DNA from: CAZKUR01 sp964556005 | GTDB lineage: Bacteria; Bacteroidota; Ignavibacteria; Ignavibacteriales; Ignavibacteriaceae | Direction of reading: 5' to 3' | Assembly (NCBI GenBank): GCA_964556005.1 | Contig: CAZKUR010000002.1 | Location: 36,209 to 100,208 of the forward strand | DNA length: 64,000 nucleotides | Part shown: one piece after another, positions 26,255 to 34,981 of the stretch | Position numbering within the stretch: position 1 is the stretch's first letter | Layout: the number at the start of each line of letters is the position of its first letter | Program-made: the position numbers and the translations under genes | Notes under the pieces: model-generated | The model's database searches: none | What the model saw: only the letters and a program-made list of their open reading frames with translations | Told to the model about the DNA's origin: nothing

Positions 26255-26803
26255 TCAATTTAATTTTTCAAGTCTGCATGTATTAAAATACGTAGTACCT
26301 CCTGCTAATTCAGTCTCCCCTCCATTGATTATTACAAACAATGTATCCCCGTCAGTTGCGGAAATTGTTTTTGTTTGAGAATAATGAGACCATGCATTGC
26401 TGTTAATTGGTATTTCCTCGATGAGAGTTGAGCTAGAATTTTCCGGACGGTTAAGATAGAGGGATACTTTACCGCCGACACCACTGTACTTTCCGAAAAT
26501 CGATAATTTATAGCTGTGAGAGCCTAACTGTGGAATCGTCGAAGTAAAAATTATGTTTCCCGGTACCCATGCAGCATTCATAATAATTGAACTTCCGGAA
26601 CCGCCCTGTGGAATATCTGATGAAAAGCTGAATGCAGAAGTATCCGGGACATTCCAGCCTATTAAGCTGGGTTTTTCATTCGCTTCAAAAGTCGAATTAG
26701 CCAGCAGATTATTATTGTAGGATGTGGTTGGACCTGTAACTGTATTGCTGCAATTTAAGCTGATGAAACCGAAAATAAACAGGGATAAGATTATATATTT
26801 CAT
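26255..26803 (-). CDS. Lipoprotein with carbohydrate-binding-like beta-sandwich (paralog A)
   Basis: 182 residues with lipobox SLNC. The mature protein has NSTFEANEKPSLIGWNVPDTS, then alternating strands ending TYFNTCRLEKLN, resembling galactose-binding/CBM4_9-type sandwich domains. It is clearly related to the next gene (27041-27619): both share the GW-VPDS, DIPpGGSgSSI, NRPEnssS and GD-ghttf-NtC-EK blocks in order. A disulfide or metal-binding Cys near the C-terminus is conserved in both. Confidence 0.65.
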   Translation of the reverse strand: MKYIILSLFIFGFISLNCSNTVTGPTTSYNNNLLANSTFEANEKPSLIGWNVPDTSAFSFSSDIPQGGSGSSIIMNAAWVPGNIIFTSTIPQLGSHSYKLSIFGKYSGVGGKVSLYLNRPENSSSTLIEEIPINSNAWSHYSQTKTISATDGDTLFVIINGGETELAGGTTYFNTCRLEKLN

Positions 26804-27040
26804 CTTATATCTCCTTCCTGTGAATTATTAATTCCGGTATAAACGTAATGTTGGCTTTATTTATTGAAACGTAATACCTGTAAAACACAGCAGCAATTTA
26901 TTTACTCACACCAAAGATTCTTATTTAACATAAGGAAAAGTAATTGTAATGACAACAGTATTTTCTGTACTCAGTTCCCAGAAGAGCTTAAATCGCTTAA
27001 AAAGATGATAAAGCTCTTGAATTGAATAACATTATCCGTA

Positions 27041-27619
27041 TTAGTCTATTTTCTCAAAGTCACACGAGTTGATAAACGTTTGCCCGGTGCACTCGCATGA
27101 ACCGCCGTAGATTGTAAGGTATATTGAATCACCAGGTACTGTTTGAATCGTGTCGATACAAGAATATGTAACCCAGTTTGTATCTAAAATATCTATCGAC
27201 GTGAGATATTTTGAATTATTACTTTCCGGTCGATTGCAATTTACTTCTACTTCACCGCTGCTTGCCCCGCCAACAAATTTCATCTTTCCAACAACAGATA
27301 GCCGATACACATGTCTGCCTTCGGGAACTGTAAATGTTGTATAAATGGAATTATCCGGCCACCCCAACATAGGGCCCATTGAGACGTTGAAAACAATGGA
27401 GCTGCTGGACCCGTTAGGTGGAATATCATCTGAGAAACGAACCGTATTTGAGTCGGGTACAGTCCAGCCTTCAAGACTTGGGACACCGTTTACATAAAAT
27501 GTCGGGTTTACTACGAAAACATTATTTTCAGGCTGCGGCTGTACCGGGGTTTGCGAATTTTTTTTGCAGCCGTAGATTCCTGCAAAAATAATCAATGTAA
27601 AAATTATTTTGGTTTTCAT
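27041..27619 (-). CDS. Lipoprotein with carbohydrate-binding-like beta-sandwich (paralog B)
   Basis: 192 residues from an ATG at 27619, chosen because GGAGG lies seven bases upstream and the signal peptide with lipobox IYGC begins there; a longer frame upstream is not supported. The sandwich domain (SLEGWTVPDSNTVRF, CNRPESNNSKYL, FINSCDFEKID) is paralogous to 26255-26803. An extra CEC pair near the C-terminus is specific to this copy. Function unknown; surface carbohydrate binding is possible. Confidence 0.65.
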   Translation of the reverse strand: MKTKIIFTLIIFAGIYGCKKNSQTPVQPQPENNVFVVNPTFYVNGVPSLEGWTVPDSNTVRFSDDIPPNGSSSSIVFNVSMGPMLGWPDNSIYTTFTVPEGRHVYRLSVVGKMKFVGGASSGEVEVNCNRPESNNSKYLTSIDILDTNWVTYSCIDTIQTVPGDSIYLTIYGGSCECTGQTFINSCDFEKID

Positions 27620-27795
27620 TTCAACCTCCAAATTGAATTGAACACATATAAACTTAATTCTATTTGTACGCCATAATCTGACCAAAATTCTTGAGTGGCA
27701 AATATCCTGATTCAAATAATCATAACATGTTTTAAGTTCTATCCCTATAGAGTAGATTCCTCAAAAGTTCAAAGTTAAAAACATTTTAAGAATAT

Positions 27796-28392
27796 TCATT
27801 TTTTTAACGAATATGATACGAGTTCATATCTTATACTGGTATAAAATTTATGTGTTATTTGTGTATTGGTACCTGACTCCCAGGACACATATCCAACACC
27901 CGGCGATGTGAAATTGTTTTGTTTATATCCATTAGTGTTGTCATATGTCAATTGATAATGATAACATTTTAAAGTGCCATATGGTACAGAATGGTTTTCA
28001 TTGGTCGATACAATTTTTACAGTTGCACTTCCCGTGCGGTAAGTATCGCCAGCATTTGCCGGATATTTATATATGAGATGAGGTTTGGTTAACCAAATGT
28101 AAAGTCCATCCGGCTCGTTGCGGTAAATATCCCAATTAGTTATGTACCATTGTTTACCTTCGATTGTTGTATCTCTCAATACTTTCATTGTATCAAATTG
28201 AGTTGAAGTAACATTACCCAGGGTATCCAGAAACGAAACTTTAATTATCCATATATTTCCAATTGAGAGCGGCATTAATACCTGGCGCTGTTCCGGTTCC
28301 GGCATCACCGGATTATTTTCTTTTTTACAACTGCTTATGGATAAAAGGAGGATGAAAACAAATAATAATTTTCCTGTTATGAATTTATTCAT
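27796..28392 (-). CDS. Lipoprotein of unknown function
   Basis: 198 residues, signal peptide with lipobox SISSC. The mature part contains the stretch VLMPLSIGNIWIIKV and repeated aromatic beta-strands (LIYKYPANAGDTY, GYVSWESGTN) typical of Ignavibacteria/Bacteroidota extracytoplasmic lipoproteins that carry one beta-barrel-like domain; no catalytic motif is visible. Confidence 0.65.
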   Translation of the reverse strand: MNKFITGKLLFVFILLLSISSCKKENNPVMPEPEQRQVLMPLSIGNIWIIKVSFLDTLGNVTSTQFDTMKVLRDTTIEGKQWYITNWDIYRNEPDGLYIWLTKPHLIYKYPANAGDTYRTGSATVKIVSTNENHSVPYGTLKCYHYQLTYDNTNGYKQNNFTSPGVGYVSWESGTNTQITHKFYTSIRYELVSYSLKK

Positions 28393-28635
28393 ACTGCCTT
28401 ACCATATTTTTGAAATTATATTATATATCTTACTAAATTTATCTGTTTTTATCTACCAAATTTTGTAAATATTTAAATTTCTTTTTCAAAATTGAAATTA
28501 ACTGCAATGTTGGTGATAAGTATATTTTATTTGCTCAAGCTGTTAGAGAGTGTTTGCATGAAAGCAGTGCGATATTAGTCCCATCGGTTTTAACTTATTG
28601 AAATTCTGTTTTATTGTCAATTCGTTGGAGTTGGC

Positions 28636-28677
28636 AACCTTCAACAACGTGAGGAACGAATTGCAACCTTGAAGGTT
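28636..28677. repeat. Short inverted repeat downstream of the type IX cargo gene
   Basis: AACCTTCAA (28636-28644) is the inverse of TTGAAGGTT (28669-28677), and the right arm is itself inside the palindrome AACCTTGAAGGTT. It lies 10 bp past the stop of the leftward gene and could be a dispersed repeat or termination structure. Confidence 0.5.
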
Positions 28678-28687
28678 TCCGTCCCCG

Positions 28688-30523
28688 TTATTTTAAAAGC
28701 AGCATCTTCTTCGTCTGTGTAAAGCTGCCTGATGTGATTCTGTAAAAGTAAACACCGCTGCTTATGTTTTGTCCGTTGAATTCAACTTCGTAAGATCCGG
28801 GCTGCTCTTCTTTGTTAACCAAAGTTTTTACTTCGTTGCCTAATATATCGTAAATAGTGATATTGACATGACTCTTCATAGGAACCTGGTAGCGGATGGT
28901 TGTCGTTGGATTAAACGGATTGGGATAATTTTGATATAACGAAAATTCATGCGGCATTAAATCAGTTTTTAATGAATTAATATATTCAGCAGTTCCTATA
29001 AGCAGACTATAATTTCGTTTTTTGATACTTGGATTAATTAGAAATGTGCTTTGCTGCATTAAATTATAAAATTGATTCAATGTTTTATCGAGCAGATAAA
29101 CTTCATCGCCGGGAAAATTTTCTATTCCGTTTACTTTTAAAGTAATATTTTCACCGGTTATATTTTTATAATGTAAATCGAAGCTCTGTCCGTTATTAAT
29201 TGCAGACCTGGATTCAACAAATAATTGTTTATAGCTTGTAGGTAAATTTTGATTATATAAATTTATCCTTGCTTCATCAAAATCTCCCGGCGGTGCAAAG
29301 TAATCTTCACTATCTAGACTATTGCTTGCTTTCGAATCAAAATTTACAAACGATTCGGAAACTTCTTTACCATTTTGTACCAAAGAGATTTTTAAATTAG
29401 AATTTGGATTTAAATTATAGGCTGTTTGCTCCGATATTTTCCCTGTTGATGAGGAGGCAGGATACGGAATTTTTAATGAAGTTAAATTGTTAGTATTATA
29501 AAAATAAAATCCGCTGTAGGTGCTGAATGTTGAAGGTTTCGACCAGCTTCCGTTCCATGACCAAATTACATCATTTGATCCAAGCCCGTTATTTTGCTGA
29601 ACATCTGACCATGAAACATCTTTTTCAAACGGATTGGAAATTATATTCCATCCGTTATGAAGAGGTATTGAGTATGTGTTATCGACCTGAATAGGAACTG
29701 CATTGATTGTTTTGCTGTATGTAATTGAATTTTTGCTTAAAACCCAAAAACCCCTTCCCGGTTTGATATTAAAAGTAGAAGTTCCATCATACTGGATTAA
29801 ATAATTGGATGCTTCGCCGTTATCAAAGTAAACATTCCAATCTTTGTTTTGATCACCGGTTAAAATATCTGAAATTAGGAAGTTGTTATCACCGGGAATT
29901 CCAATCATCCGGTAGTTTGATGGTTGGGTGATATCACCGAAAGTAAAAGTTTTATTTAATGAAACAGACCACCTTAAAACTCTAAAGTAATCGAGCCCGA
30001 TAAAATTAGCTCTTGAAGAATCGGCCATGTAATATTCAACGGCAAATCTCCGGGTTCCGGATGAACCGAAACTTAGGGTAAAATAATTCCATGAAGAGCT
30101 CAGCAAAAACCTGCCTAAGGATGTAAAATCATTTGTAGTTGTGCCGGCATTATCTGAAATCAAAATATTTATTGAATCCGAGAATGAAGTGGATTGGCGA
30201 CGGGCGTAAAAAAATAATGTATCACCAGCCAATATCTGTAAAGAAGGAGAAATAAGCCATTGATCAATCAATCCTTGGTTATTGGCACCTAAGTAATTTG
30301 CAGCAACGTATCCCGAATCTGGTCCTTCAAAAGCAGAGAAAACAGTAGGCTGCCCCTGGTAAAAAGCATTTGTTGATCCGCCGCCGTCGACATTCAAAAC
30401 AATCCACCCCCTTGCCTGCAGACCTGCTATACTATTATTGCCGTTCATATTGTCCTGCCATAGTACAGTTTGGGCAAGAATTATATTGATTGAAAAAAAT
30501 ATAATAAGCAAAATTTTTTTCAT
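28688..30523 (-). CDS. Secreted choice-of-anchor J-like protein with type IX sorting domain
   Basis: 611 residues with signal peptide MKKILLIIFFSINIILAQ. Residues about 20-185 have the MAM/choice-of-anchor J pattern (LWQDNMNGN, GPDSGYVAANY, WLISPSLQI, FLGLDYFRV-like). The middle is beta-rich. The last about 80 residues form a type A sorting domain: SLYQNYPNPFNPTTTI, VKTLVNKEEQPGSYEV, SGVYFYRIT and a Lys-rich end. It is exported via Sec and then the type IX system and probably anchored or released at the cell surface. Substrate unknown. Confidence 0.82.
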   Translation of the reverse strand: MKKILLIIFFSINIILAQTVLWQDNMNGNNSIAGLQARGWIVLNVDGGGSTNAFYQGQPTVFSAFEGPDSGYVAANYLGANNQGLIDQWLISPSLQILAGDTLFFYARRQSTSFSDSINILISDNAGTTTNDFTSLGRFLLSSSWNYFTLSFGSSGTRRFAVEYYMADSSRANFIGLDYFRVLRWSVSLNKTFTFGDITQPSNYRMIGIPGDNNFLISDILTGDQNKDWNVYFDNGEASNYLIQYDGTSTFNIKPGRGFWVLSKNSITYSKTINAVPIQVDNTYSIPLHNGWNIISNPFEKDVSWSDVQQNNGLGSNDVIWSWNGSWSKPSTFSTYSGFYFYNTNNLTSLKIPYPASSSTGKISEQTAYNLNPNSNLKISLVQNGKEVSESFVNFDSKASNSLDSEDYFAPPGDFDEARINLYNQNLPTSYKQLFVESRSAINNGQSFDLHYKNITGENITLKVNGIENFPGDEVYLLDKTLNQFYNLMQQSTFLINPSIKKRNYSLLIGTAEYINSLKTDLMPHEFSLYQNYPNPFNPTTTIRYQVPMKSHVNITIYDILGNEVKTLVNKEEQPGSYEVEFNGQNISSGVYFYRITSGSFTQTKKMLLLK

Positions 30524-30544
30524 AAAAATTTTCCCTTTAAAAAA

Positions 30545-31978
30545 CTATTTACCTCTTCTAACGAAGACAAATTGACCGCCTTCGTCATTTGTGTCTCTTA
30601 ATACCTGGTACTCAGGGGTCTGCTCTGAATTATTAGTGACAGCAACCCTGAAATCGTTAAAAAGCTGGCTTGCATCAAGAAATTTTTGTTCGTTTGATTT
30701 AAGTGATTTTATCAAGTAATAAGTAAATACGGAATGTCCGCCTTTCCCGGCATCGCTAACTTCTTCAAGGCTTCCGGATGTTATAGCAGCCCTGGAAACT
30801 TTTTTATAAACTTCACGATAATAACGTTCCATGTCATTCGGGTTGAACTTTATACTTTCGGTCGGCTTACCGCGAAATATATCGCCTGCGAAACATGCAT
30901 CTGTAATTAAAAGAGTGTGCTTTGACGGAATGCCTCCGATAAAAGTCTGAATATCGCTGTTGGAAATGAAATCAGCAATCGAGTTGCTGTTCGCATCCAC
31001 AGGCACCCAGTATCCTTTGTTCAAGACTTTGTTGTATTGTCCATGCCCGGCGTAAAAAATTAATAGGTTATCTTCCGGTTTTATATAAGTTGTTAATTTT
31101 TGAAACTCATCGATAATATTTTTCCGTGTGGCTTTTTTGTCAATTAAAGTGAAAACGGTATCGAAAGTATAATCATCTTTCAAAACTTTTGCGACACCTT
31201 CCGCATCGTCTGCCGCATTATTCAATTCCGGCCAGTATCCTTCATACGAATCTATACCTATGACAAAGCCGATATACCTTCCTGCAGATATTACATCTTC
31301 CAATTTTCTTGTGACAATGAAAGTGTCAAGTGTTGAGTTGTTAACATTATCGATTGCATTTACGACAATTCGATTGTCACCTATATGAAGATATAGTTCC
31401 GCTCGAAATTCGCCGGTATTTGCAAGGCTGGCTTTCTGGTCGTTTACATACACTTCTTTAACACCGCTTTGATCTATCGCTACGCCTTTTACCGTAACTA
31501 CTTCGGACTTCTTTATAATTTTTATTCCTCTCGATGCCATCGGTTCTATGATTTTTACTATTGGTCCTTTAAGATCGACATCGCGGATTACGTTAAAGTT
31601 GAAGTTTGAAACTACACCTCCCTTATTTTCCGCGGTAATGGTAATGTTATTTATATTTGAAGTTAATTTAATTTTTCCCAGGAATGAATTGTCCTGACCA
31701 AGTGGAGTTTTGACACCGTTAATTTTGACTGTCTTTACTCCGAGAGAATCGTAGACAACTCCTTTGATATCTAAAAATTTGGCATTACTGACTACCTCAT
31801 TATTCCCGTTTAAAGTAGGAACCAATAATACTATTCGTGGTGTATTTGAGGCAATAGTATTAACATTTGTATTTTCTTTTTTAGGAGGAAGAATGCTTCC
31901 GGTTTCTGTGGTCCCGGAGTATTGAGCAAAACAATTAAAATAAAAAATTGCAGCCAAAAAAATTATTATCATTTTCAT
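30545..31978 (-). CDS. Secreted caspase-family (C14) peptidase with two Ig-like domains
   Basis: 477 residues. A signal peptide (1-18) is followed by two about 75-residue beta domains (50-130 and 140-223; each with a GV..V.VNG/ND strand and an NNI.I.A.D strand) like prokaryotic Big_9/glucodextranase-type modules. The caspase domain (232-477) shows GIDSYEGYWPELNNAADDAE, His312 in FYAGHGQ and Cys362 in ITDACFAGD, so the dyad is intact. It would cleave after basic or acidic residues in the periplasm. It is last in a leftward trio with a papain-like protease, divergent from the CHASE2 cyclase genes. Confidence 0.9.
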   Translation of the reverse strand: MKMIIIFLAAIFYFNCFAQYSGTTETGSILPPKKENTNVNTIASNTPRIVLLVPTLNGNNEVVSNAKFLDIKGVVYDSLGVKTVKINGVKTPLGQDNSFLGKIKLTSNINNITITAENKGGVVSNFNFNVIRDVDLKGPIVKIIEPMASRGIKIIKKSEVVTVKGVAIDQSGVKEVYVNDQKASLANTGEFRAELYLHIGDNRIVVNAIDNVNNSTLDTFIVTRKLEDVISAGRYIGFVIGIDSYEGYWPELNNAADDAEGVAKVLKDDYTFDTVFTLIDKKATRKNIIDEFQKLTTYIKPEDNLLIFYAGHGQYNKVLNKGYWVPVDANSNSIADFISNSDIQTFIGGIPSKHTLLITDACFAGDIFRGKPTESIKFNPNDMERYYREVYKKVSRAAITSGSLEEVSDAGKGGHSVFTYYLIKSLKSNEQKFLDASQLFNDFRVAVTNNSEQTPEYQVLRDTNDEGGQFVFVRRGK

Positions 31979-32001
31979 AATAACACCTAATAATTAAAAT
32001 T

Positions 32002-32499
32002 TTACTGAGGCCTGCCGGGCGGAGACGCAAACTGAGTGCTTGTTGTCGGAGTATTGCTGCTTGACTTTTTTAATAGAAAGAATGCAGCGGCTCCTCCGGC
32101 TAATGCTGCTCCGCCTGCATAAACATACCAGGGGATTCCTCCGCCGGTACTAACCACTTCTGCAGTTACCAGGAAATAAAAATCCGAACCATGTAACATT
32201 TCTTCTTCTTTCGGACTTAATTGCCAGATGATTGTCCTTCTTGCATTTGCAAATTTACCTACACCAACATCGCCTACAAGCACTGAAGGAGCAAGCTCAA
32301 ATGAAGGATCACTTTTTCTTTTTAAAACCGTGCTTACTTTATATTCTTTGTCGGAATCGCCGTAGAATTCATAATATATAAAAACCTTTCCTTCCGCTGC
32401 CTGAAACGATGTTTCTATTTTTTGCTGTGCGAAAGAAAGTTTATTCCCCTCGAATACGGCGAATAAAATTATCAGAAAAACGTAGATGTTCTTCTTCAT
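32002..32499 (-). CDS. Small exported protein with C-terminal membrane anchor, unknown
   Basis: 165 residues. Signal peptide (1-24), a beta-rich domain of about 100 residues (TSFQAAEGKVFIYYEFYGD, RRTIIWQLSPKEEEMLHG), one transmembrane helix (about 126-145, YVYAGGAALAGGAAAFFLL) and a short Ser/Thr/Pro tail. It lies between the papain-like and caspase genes with spacers of 134 and 23 bp, so it is likely part of their unit. I do not recognise a named family; its beta-domain resembles sequences found next to bacterial caspases. Confidence 0.6.
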   Translation of the reverse strand: MKKNIYVFLIILFAVFEGNKLSFAQQKIETSFQAAEGKVFIYYEFYGDSDKEYKVSTVLKRKSDPSFELAPSVLVGDVGVGKFANARRTIIWQLSPKEEEMLHGSDFYFLVTAEVVSTGGGIPWYVYAGGAALAGGAAAFFLLKKSSSNTPTTSTQFASPPGRPQ

Positions 32500-32633
32500 T
32501 ATTCAATCCTTATAGAGATTTTAAATTTTTAATTATGAGCCGAATCTAAAAAGGTTACGATTCTGAAAATTAACTTTGATTTAATTGAAAATTCAAATAC
32601 TATTTTTCAAAAAATCACTTTTTTAGAGCAGGC

Positions 32634-34007
32634 TCATTGATGTTTAATTTCCAGGATGACAGGTACTACATCTTTGCCTTCACTTTTTGCCTGGAAATTA
32701 ATTTTTCCTTCGTAATTGAATTTAATGTTATTTTCTTTTACGATATCATCTCCTAATATATGCGTAATTCTTTGCCAGACTGTTCCATTCGTCTGTTCGA
32801 AATTTTTAAGAATTTGACTAAAATCAAGACTTTTTTTAGAATACAGAAAACAATAATACGCCGGCCCTTTTACATTATCGAGCATATTATAGCTTTCTTC
32901 ATCCGGGATAGCAATATTATTCTGTTTATATGGTAAGTATGCAAGCATGTTCTTTTTGAAAGGGAAAATCTCAGTAGCTTTAAAAGTTGTATCGGTCCCG
33001 AATGCATAAACGTAAGCCGGTTCGTTGTTTGATATTCTTAAATCGAATAAAGTTCCGGATGGATAAGTCGAAGTTGTAACAAATATTTTCCCGTCGAATT
33101 TAGAATTCATTTCATCGCCGTTGCTCTCTCTAAAAAGTAAAGAACCGGAAAGGTCTGCTGTATTCGGTTCAATAGGGGAAGGATCGATCACCTCGAAAGC
33201 ATATTTACAGAAATAATTAAAATCTTTATAACGGATCCATGTAAATCCGCCATTACCCCAATTTATTCCCCAGCTATTCATAACCTGGAAAGCGCCGCCG
33301 TATTTGCTATCATCATAAGCAATAACTGTAATTGCATGACCTCTGTTCCAGAGTTTGTAATCGGAAGAATCGGGGAGCCAAACATCTTTTGCGAAACCGA
33401 ATGAGTAAGGACAGTCGATTGCAATTACAACAGGGTGCTGCTCGGCGATGCATTTTTTAACAAACCTTGTTTTGTCTTTAACACCAGCAGGGCAAACATC
33501 GCGGTATTCCAATATTTTATATTTCGATGCAATTTTCTTGTCGGATGTTGTAACTTTTCTATCGCAGTCGTAAGCGAATTCGTCTAATTTTAAATCACCT
33601 TGATTTTTTAATACTTGCAGTGCATCGATTAATGAAGTTCCGCCCATACAGTCGTTTGATTTTGTCAATTGATTATAAATGAACGAAGGCGAAAACGCAT
33701 TGCTGTCTATTTCGGCTTGATCCCACTGATGTTTACTTGCAATTAAAATTGTTTTTGCCTCGTAAGCTACTGCCCATCCCGCACATGTGCTGTAAATACT
33801 CTGGTTGCCGGGAGTTGGTGCAAATTCTTTAAGCGAATAGAAAGTCGGCAAGTTGGAGTAATCGCCTCTCATTAAAGGTGCAGCCAAAGGCCGGTTTTTA
33901 TATAATGAATCACTTAGTAAAAGTCCTGTGCCGAATTTTTGTGCAAAACTGTTTTCTAAGGGAAGAAAAATTATTGAAAGGATAATAAAAATTTTTAAAA
34001 TTTTCAT
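32634..34007 (-). CDS. Secreted papain-like (C1) peptidase with C-terminal DUF4384-like domain
   Basis: 457 residues, signal peptide to about residue 22. The protease domain has Gln69 and Cys75 in NQSIYSTCAGWA, His224 in NRGHAITVIAYDD and Asn244 in QVMNSWGINWG, an intact papain triad plus oxyanion Gln; several extra Cys could form disulfides. Residues about 310-457 (DLRISNNEPAYVYAFGTD, FPFKKNMLAYLP) resemble DUF4384, the domain also seen in the divergently encoded 34370-34981 protein. The shared domain links both sides of the divergent promoter. Confidence 0.88.
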   Translation of the reverse strand: MKILKIFIILSIIFLPLENSFAQKFGTGLLLSDSLYKNRPLAAPLMRGDYSNLPTFYSLKEFAPTPGNQSIYSTCAGWAVAYEAKTILIASKHQWDQAEIDSNAFSPSFIYNQLTKSNDCMGGTSLIDALQVLKNQGDLKLDEFAYDCDRKVTTSDKKIASKYKILEYRDVCPAGVKDKTRFVKKCIAEQHPVVIAIDCPYSFGFAKDVWLPDSSDYKLWNRGHAITVIAYDDSKYGGAFQVMNSWGINWGNGGFTWIRYKDFNYFCKYAFEVIDPSPIEPNTADLSGSLLFRESNGDEMNSKFDGKIFVTTSTYPSGTLFDLRISNNEPAYVYAFGTDTTFKATEIFPFKKNMLAYLPYKQNNIAIPDEESYNMLDNVKGPAYYCFLYSKKSLDFSQILKNFEQTNGTVWQRITHILGDDIVKENNIKFNYEGKINFQAKSEGKDVVPVILEIKHQ

Positions 34008-34369
34008 TTCTAATTACAGCAAGAATATTTTGTTTATTCGCCTACTTAAATGGCAGAACAGTTAAAAAAATAAAATTAAAGCCGAATTATTTATTTATCG
34101 GGAAAAGAAGGTTTTATCAACATGTAATTTTAAAAGCAAACAGCTTAAAAGCAACAATAATATAAAAAAACATTTAATAATAATTTTGCAGAAATTGAAC
34201 ATTTTTCATTTAAAATACTTTTTTTATCAAAAAAAATGAATATTATTAAATAATCAAGATTTATTAATTCATTTATTCTTTCCAATGACCTTGTAAAATA
34301 TTATATTTTAACAACTTCATGTTTCCGGAATAATACTTAAATCTTTGAAGACTAAATTAGAGGTGTATT
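34008..34369. promoter_or_regulatory. Divergent promoter region of the protease and cyclase gene sets
   Basis: 362 bp, very AT-rich, separating the leftward C1 peptidase from the rightward DUF4384-like gene. An AGAGGTG ribosome-binding site (about 34359-34365) serves the rightward start. No clear palindrome operator or hairpin is seen; the two units could be controlled together from here. Confidence 0.5.
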
Positions 34370-34981
34370 ATGCGTAGATTATTTTTAATAATGGTAATAA
34401 TATTTTTTGTATCTCTCCAGGTCCAGATTAAACCACAGGAAAATAATATTATTAGAGCGAAGATCGCTATTCTGCATAAATCTGGTGACAGTTATGCAAA
34501 GATGAAAAGCCAGGACCGTATTCACGTTGGAGATTTAATGCGAATCTTCGTCCAGCCGTTGAATGACTGTTATGTTTATGTTATTCATATGGACAAAGAC
34601 GGCGTCACAAATCTTTATTCAAACGATAAAGGTTCGCGCCTTTCACATAAGGACACACTAATGCTTCCTTCAAAAGACGAGTTTTACACTTTTGATAATA
34701 AAAGCCCAGCCGCTCAAATTTCAATAGTATGCAGTCTTAACAAATTGCCCAAAATTGATAAACTCTTTTCCGGTGGTAAAGATGTAAAACCTGCCGAATG
34801 GGTTTCACTTGAAAAGAAAATAAATGCGGAAAATAGAATTAATATTAGCGATAAATCGGAAAAGCCTTTTCCAATAGCCGGAAACGTAAGTGCAGTTAAT
34901 GAAGAGTTCCTAAAGAAACAAATGATATTAACGGGAAATAAGATGCTGATCAGAAAGTATGAAATTGAAATTAAAAAATAA
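34370..34981 (+). CDS. Exported DUF4384-like protein
   Basis: 203 residues with a signal peptide (about 1-21). RIHVGDLMRIFVQPLNDCYVYVIHMD and VTNLYSNDKGSR match the core of DUF4384, a small beta domain found in exported proteins associated with caspase-like proteases and signalling proteins. The C-terminus overlaps the start of the CHASE2 cyclase by 23 bp, so they are translated together. A role as periplasmic ligand or regulator for the CHASE2 sensor is an inference. Confidence 0.75.
   Translation: MRRLFLIMVIIFFVSLQVQIKPQENNIIRAKIAILHKSGDSYAKMKSQDRIHVGDLMRIFVQPLNDCYVYVIHMDKDGVTNLYSNDKGSRLSHKDTLMLPSKDEFYTFDNKSPAAQISIVCSLNKLPKIDKLFSGGKDVKPAEWVSLEKKINAENRINISDKSEKPFPIAGNVSAVNEEFLKKQMILTGNKMLIRKYEIEIKK

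Noticed and set aside
34008..34369. CRISPR array or phage-related repeats near the protease/cyclase genes
   Set aside because: No regularly spaced repeats or spacers are visible, and the region is only AT-rich.
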